NCBI GenBank assembly: GCA_035490315.1 | Contig: DATHET010000044.1 | Location: 1-17,883 of the forward strand | Direction of reading: 5' to 3' | Length of the DNA stretch: 17,883 nucleotides | From: JADJQU01 sp035490315 | GTDB taxonomy: Bacteria > Planctomycetota > UBA1135 > GCA-002686595 | Shown: positions 15,168 to 17,883 of the stretch, piece after piece | Numbering within the stretch: position 1 is the stretch's first letter | Layout: every line of letters begins with the position of its first letter | Translations under genes and position numbers: made by a program | The notes under the pieces: generated by a model | What the model saw: only the letters and a program-made list of their open reading frames with translations | What the model was told of the DNA's origin: nothing | Databases searched by the model: none

Positions 15168-15416
15168 ATGGCTGCCAACCACACCGTCAAGCTCGAGAAG
15201 GGTGCGACCGTTTCGAGTCTCTTCGAAGGCGAGATGAAAAAGCACTTCAAGATCAGCGGCAACGACAAGACCGGAGAGCTGATCGCGTCCGACGACGCGA
15301 GCACGAAGATCGCCTACAAGGTCCAAGGCGACTCGGTCACCTTCACCGTGACCAAGTCCCCCCGGATGTTCAACGACAAGGACCAGAAGTCGATGCTCAC
15401 CGGTCTCTTCAGCTGA
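15168..15416 (+). CDS. Small protein of unknown function, tandem paralogue B
   Basis: An 82-residue protein from ATG 15168, with AGGAAA at 15158-15163 as ribosome site. The frame is open further upstream, but that part overlaps the previous gene and is not needed. Layout matches paralogue A: opening strand HTVKLEKG, a helical or loop middle, then KIAYKVQGDSVTFTV (residues 47-61) and a short polar C-terminus ending LTGLFS. It lacks the Trp-containing C-terminal helix of A. It is 64 bases downstream of A and ends just before a large inverted repeat. No signal peptide or Cys. Function unknown; small β-rich pairs like this near T6SS cargo are sometimes immunity or adaptor proteins, but nothing here proves it. 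Confidence 0.78.
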   Translation: MAANHTVKLEKGATVSSLFEGEMKKHFKISGNDKTGELIASDDASTKIAYKVQGDSVTFTVTKSPRMFNDKDQKSMLTGLFS

Positions 15417-15420
15417 CACC

Positions 15421-15488
15421 TGTCCCGGTATTCCACCGCCATTTTTACCATGCGGGCATGTAAAAAATGGCGGTGGAATACCGGGACA
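15421..15488. repeat. Long near-perfect inverted repeat between convergent genes (terminator or REP/MITE-like element)
   Basis: The arm TGTCCCGGTATTCCACCGCC followed by ATTTTTA (15421-15447) is complementary to 15461-15488, with a single extra A in the right arm, giving about 27 base pairs. The loop itself contains CATGC-GG-GCATG (15449-15460), so the whole element can fold into one stem. It starts five bases after the stop of small paralogue B and ends six bases before the stop of the minus-strand helical gene. The T-run in the left arm and A-run in the right arm sit at the top of the stem, not after it. It would stop transcription from both sides, but perfect 27-bp arms are longer than an ordinary terminator needs, which suggests a dispersed palindromic repeat. 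Copies elsewhere in the genome would decide. Confidence 0.8.
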
Positions 15489-15493
15489 CTTTC

Positions 15494-15919
15494 TCACCAC
15501 TTCAGCTTGATGCCGATGTAGGTGAGCTTGAACTTGTCGAAGTCGAACTTGACCTCGGGCGTGATCACCACGCCGTCGCCGAGCGGGATGCCCTTTTCCT
15601 TGATGATCGTTTTCATCCAATCGGGCAAGAGCTGCAGCTCTTTCTTCGGCGCGTCCTTGATCTTGCTGTCGAGGCCCATCAAGTCGAGCTTCAGCTCGAG
15701 CGTCGCCTTGTCGACGTCCGCGCTGCGTTGCTCGAGTTCCGCCACCAGCTCGTTGATGCGCTTCTGGTCGGCGACTGTCGGAACGCCGGACGCCCGCAAC
15801 TTCTTCAGCTCGGCGCGCGCGGTCTTGGCCTTGGCCCCGATGGTCGCGAGCTTCGCTTTCCAGCGATCCATCGCGGCTTTGACGGCGGTCTTGTAGTTGT
15901 CGACTCGGATATCACCCAT
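15494..15919 (-). CDS. 141-residue helical protein of unknown function
   Basis: The first 85 residues are strongly helical and charged (KAAMDRWKAKLATIGAKAK, then RINELVAELEQRSADVDKA) with coiled-coil character. The C-terminal third is different: a LLPDWMKTIIKEKGIPLGDG segment (about 98-117) and then alternating strands, VITPEVKFDFDKFKLTYIGIKLKW, split here as VITPEVKFDF and KLTYIGIKLKW. Ends in Trp. No signal peptide, Cys or catalytic motif; not recognised. ATG 15919 has only a weak GAGA upstream. It lies downstream of the 359-residue gene but is separated from it by a good terminator hairpin, so it probably has its own promoter or depends on read-through. It may be a small cargo or chaperone protein of the island. 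Confidence 0.72.
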   Translation of the reverse strand: MGDIRVDNYKTAVKAAMDRWKAKLATIGAKAKTARAELKKLRASGVPTVADQKRINELVAELEQRSADVDKATLELKLDLMGLDSKIKDAPKKELQLLPDWMKTIIKEKGIPLGDGVVITPEVKFDFDKFKLTYIGIKLKW

Positions 15920-15981
15920 GGGTATTTCTCGTGCAGGGACTTCGGGATTCGGTGCGTTGAGGTTCGCGGGCTGAAAACGAT

Positions 15982-16009
15982 CCGCCAGCGCCCCGCGAGG
16001 CGCTGGCGG
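15982..16009 (-). terminator. Intrinsic terminator of the 359-residue protein gene
   Basis: CCGCCAGCGCC (15982-15992) pairs perfectly with GGCGCTGGCGG (15999-16009) over a six-base loop. Read on the minus strand it is followed by ATCGTTTTC, a short T-run. It begins 24 bases after the stop of the minus-strand gene ending at 16034. AAAACGA-type flanks occur on both sides of the hairpin. Confidence 0.75.
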
Positions 16010-16033
16010 TAAAACGAATCGTGGATCGGGACT

Positions 16034-17113
16034 CTAGAGTCCCATCTCGACTTCCTTCTGGCGGATGTCCTTCTCGCGCTGCTGGCCGGCTTGCTTCGCG
16101 CGCTGCTCGGCCTTGCGACCGACGCTGTCGGGAACACCCGTGATGACCCACTCCAGCTTCTCGCTGCTCGGAGTGGCGGCCTTGATCACTTCGCGCTCGA
16201 AGCGCTGGACCATGTCCTGGTAGATCTTGACCTGGACCTGTTTCGACTTTGCCGCGGAGGGCAGACCGAAGCGCGCTTCGAGGAGCTTATCCATCTCGGT
16301 GGGATTGGCGCGGATGAAGGGCTCGATGAAGGCCGTCAGCTCGGGGCTGAGCCGCTTGCCGGAGTTGACCCCGTCGATGACCTTCTTGCACTCGGGCATG
16401 ATCAGCTTGGTGACCACGCTTTCCATCGCGGTCGCGGCGTCGGTCGCGCCTTGGATCAGGGCCTGGACGGCCTTCTCGAGATCCTTGCTGCTGTCGCCGA
16501 TCGACTGCGCGCGCTTCTTCAATTGACCTTCGGCCAGCTTCTGCATCTCGCTGACCACGCGCTTGGCGATCGGATCTGCGACGCCGGCCATCAAGCCGCC
16601 GACGATCCCGCCGCTGACGACCATGATCAAGGGCCCGAGCAGATCTCCGGCGGTCAGCTCGCCCTTCAGATCGTCGAGCTTCGACTTCGAATGGACCTGG
16701 AAGGCGGTGCAGGCAGCGACGACCTGGCGACCGAAGAACGCGGCGTTGGCCTTGCCGTTGATCGTGACGTTGGTCGCGGCCTGGATGACCATGTTCTGCA
16801 GCATGATCTTGTCGTTCTTGTCGGTCGCCGCGGCGATCTTGTCGGCCTGGAGCTCCTCCTGCGTCTTCACGGATTCCGCGCACATCTTGCTCAAGAACTC
16901 GGCGGCGGCGGCATCGCCGATCTTCTTGTTCGTGTTGTTCAGCCCCAACCCGATCGTGAAGACCTTCTTGAGATCGGCCATGCGCTCCGTGTACTTCTCC
17001 TCGGGACGCGCCTCGTAGGTCTTGAGGACCGCGGCCAGTCCGTTGTCGGCGATCTTGACTTTGCTCTTGGCTACGACTGCTTTCCAGCCGCTCTCGGTCA
17101 GGTACTTGCTCAT
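16034..17113 (-). CDS. Helical protein with one glycine-rich hydrophobic segment, possible membrane-acting cargo
   Basis: A 359-residue protein, mostly helical and charged, that I do not assign to a named family. The N-terminus (LTESGWKAVVAKSKVK, then NGLAAVLKTYE) looks like a compact helical module of about 75 residues. A single hydrophobic stretch, LLGPLIMVVSGGIVGGLMAG (158-177), is long enough to span a membrane and has closely spaced glycines, as in glycine-zipper or pore-forming helices. The rest is soluble-looking, with a highly charged C-terminal helix (about 330-357). No N-terminal signal peptide. ATG 17113 is preceded by GGAGAG at nine-base spacing. An internal hydrophobic hairpin in a leaderless protein next to T6SS genes resembles pore-forming effectors in outline only; a membrane-anchored structural protein is the main alternative. 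Confidence 0.8.
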   Translation of the reverse strand: MSKYLTESGWKAVVAKSKVKIADNGLAAVLKTYEARPEEKYTERMADLKKVFTIGLGLNNTNKKIGDAAAAEFLSKMCAESVKTQEELQADKIAAATDKNDKIMLQNMVIQAATNVTINGKANAAFFGRQVVAACTAFQVHSKSKLDDLKGELTAGDLLGPLIMVVSGGIVGGLMAGVADPIAKRVVSEMQKLAEGQLKKRAQSIGDSSKDLEKAVQALIQGATDAATAMESVVTKLIMPECKKVIDGVNSGKRLSPELTAFIEPFIRANPTEMDKLLEARFGLPSAAKSKQVQVKIYQDMVQRFEREVIKAATPSSEKLEWVITGVPDSVGRKAEQRAKQAGQQREKDIRQKEVEMGL

Positions 17114-17406
17114 GGCGAAAAACTCTCCAGGTGAGATGCGTTGTCGGGGTGCTGTGAGGAATGCGAGACGGACGAGGGCTTCGAGAAGAAAGCTGGTCGC
17201 GTCACGAGCGCGGGCTTACTGCGATCACGCACCGCTGTTCGATCCGGGTTCAGAATTTGTCCGCTGCTCGAGGTCGATCGACAGCGGAGAGTAACGCCGT
17301 GCTGCTCTTCTGCCGCCGCGCATCGAACGCGCCCGCCGCGTCGAATTCCCGAACTCGGGAGGCGGGACGCCCCAGAACCAACTCGGTACCTGCTTCTGAG
17401 TAGTGC
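17114..17406. other. Intergenic gap between two minus-strand genes
   Basis: This 293-base gap must contain the end signal of the helical-protein gene entering from the right and the start signal of the 359-residue gene. I see the GGAGAG ribosome site of the latter (about 17123-17128), a seven-pair stem-loop at 17260-17288, and a short TCCCGA/TCGGGA palindrome at 17347-17360. No supported gene and no clear promoter. Confidence 0.5.
17260..17288 (-). terminator. Weak stem-loop, possible terminator of the right-edge gene
   Basis: TCCGCTG (17260-17266) pairs with CAGCGGA (17282-17288) over a 15-base loop, about 120 bases beyond the stop at 17407. Reading on the minus strand the stem is followed by CAAATTCTG rather than a T-run, so terminator function is doubtful. 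Confidence 0.25.
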
Positions 17407-17883
17407 TCAGACCGGCATGGGAACGCCGATGTCCTTCAGCACCTGGAAACAAGTCTTCAGCGAGGATCCCGCCAGCGAAACCGCGTCGCCGGCACCGCCG
17501 AGCTTCGTCACGACAGTCTGCAGCTTGCCGTAGTCCGGCAGCTTCTGCGCGCTGTACGCGAGCCTGATCTCCTCCGCCGCCTTGCTGCACTCCGCGATCG
17601 CCTTCAGCTGGTCGGAGGCCTTGTCCATGTTCGCGACCGCGCTCTTCACCGCCGCGTCGACTTCGCTGGACTTCGCATCCCTGGCCTTGAGCGCGAGCTC
17701 CGCCAGGCTGGCCTTCTGCTGCTTGATCGTCGCCTGCAGATCGAAGATGAACTTGTCGAGCTGGCCGACGTGCTTCGTGATGTTGCTGACCGGTGCCGTC
17801 AGCGTGGCCTTGAGCGCCTTGGCCTTTTCCGCCAGCCCGGCGTAGCTGGTCTCGCTGCGCTTGTAGGCCTCGATCGCGTCCTT
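17407..17883 (-). CDS. Helical protein of unknown function (C-terminal part)
   Basis: The minus-strand frame is open from the right edge of the window to a stop at 17407, giving the last 158 residues of a longer protein; the start lies outside. I checked each codon back to base 17883 and found no stop. The visible part is almost all helix: alanine/lysine-rich, with heptad-like stretches (GLAEKAKALKATLTAP, then QLDKFIFDLQATIKQQKASL) and a later SDQLKAIAECSKAAEEIRLA. It ends in DIGVPMPV. No membrane segment. An internal GTG at 17649 could look like a start but lies inside the continuous helix and is not needed. The style is like the 320-residue and 141-residue helical proteins of the same island, though I could not align them convincingly. 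Function unknown. Confidence 0.75.
   Translation of the reverse strand, partial: KDAIEAYKRSETSYAGLAEKAKALKATLTAPVSNITKHVGQLDKFIFDLQATIKQQKASLAELALKARDAKSSEVDAAVKSAVANMDKASDQLKAIAECSKAAEEIRLAYSAQKLPDYGKLQTVVTKLGGAGDAVSLAGSSLKTCFQVLKDIGVPMPV

Noticed and set aside
16091..17134. 347-codon open frame on the plus strand opposite the 359-residue gene
   Set aside because: Leu/Asp/Gly/Arg-rich antisense shadow; the minus-strand frame has a good ribosome site and normal composition.

Overview
The window is a high-GC Gram-negative chromosomal segment carrying the distal half of a type VI secretion system (T6SS) locus. The species cannot be named from sequence alone. The GC-rich third codon positions, the baseplate/ClpV/Hcp/VgrG gene order and the alanine-rich accessory proteins would fit an environmental lineage such as Planctomycetota or Myxococcota, but that is a guess. 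No rRNA, tRNA, CRISPR array, transposase or integrase was seen.

Left part (1-8300, + strand): conserved T6SS genes. These are the C-terminal end of tssF, then tssG (overlapping tssF, GTG start behind an AGGAGG), the tssH/clpV sheath-recycling ATPase, two stand-alone hcp tube genes, and a third Hcp domain fused directly to a complete VgrG spike protein. A structured spacer separates hcp1 from hcp2.

Middle part (8311-12935, + strand): a tip-accessory cassette. It holds a DUF6931-like protein, a pair of tandem alanine-rich paralogues whose genes overlap by ATGA, a PAAR spike-tip protein, and a zinc-ribbon SAM-methyltransferase-like protein. The paralogue pair is the least familiar part of the window. 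Both start M-[FI]-C-x-C, both carry collinear LG[VI] motifs with identical 56-residue spacing between two of them, and both end in an H-x-P-C motif.

Right part (12973-17883, mixed strands): an accessory or cargo island of non-core genes. On the minus strand are a protein with the full zinc-binding signature of M15/LAS peptidoglycan peptidases (a candidate cell-wall-degrading effector), a long helical protein directly downstream of it, a 141-residue helical protein, a 359-residue helical protein with one glycine-rich hydrophobic segment, and the C-terminal part of another helical protein that runs off the window. On the plus strand are two small tandem paralogues. The convergent or tandem gene ends here carry strong hairpins, one of them an almost perfect 27-bp inverted repeat.

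Working model: the left part builds baseplate, tube, spike and recycling ATPase. The middle part decorates or caps the spike. The right part probably supplies proteins carried by, or protecting against, the machine. The core assignments are secure; the functions of the middle and right accessory genes are inferred from motifs and position.
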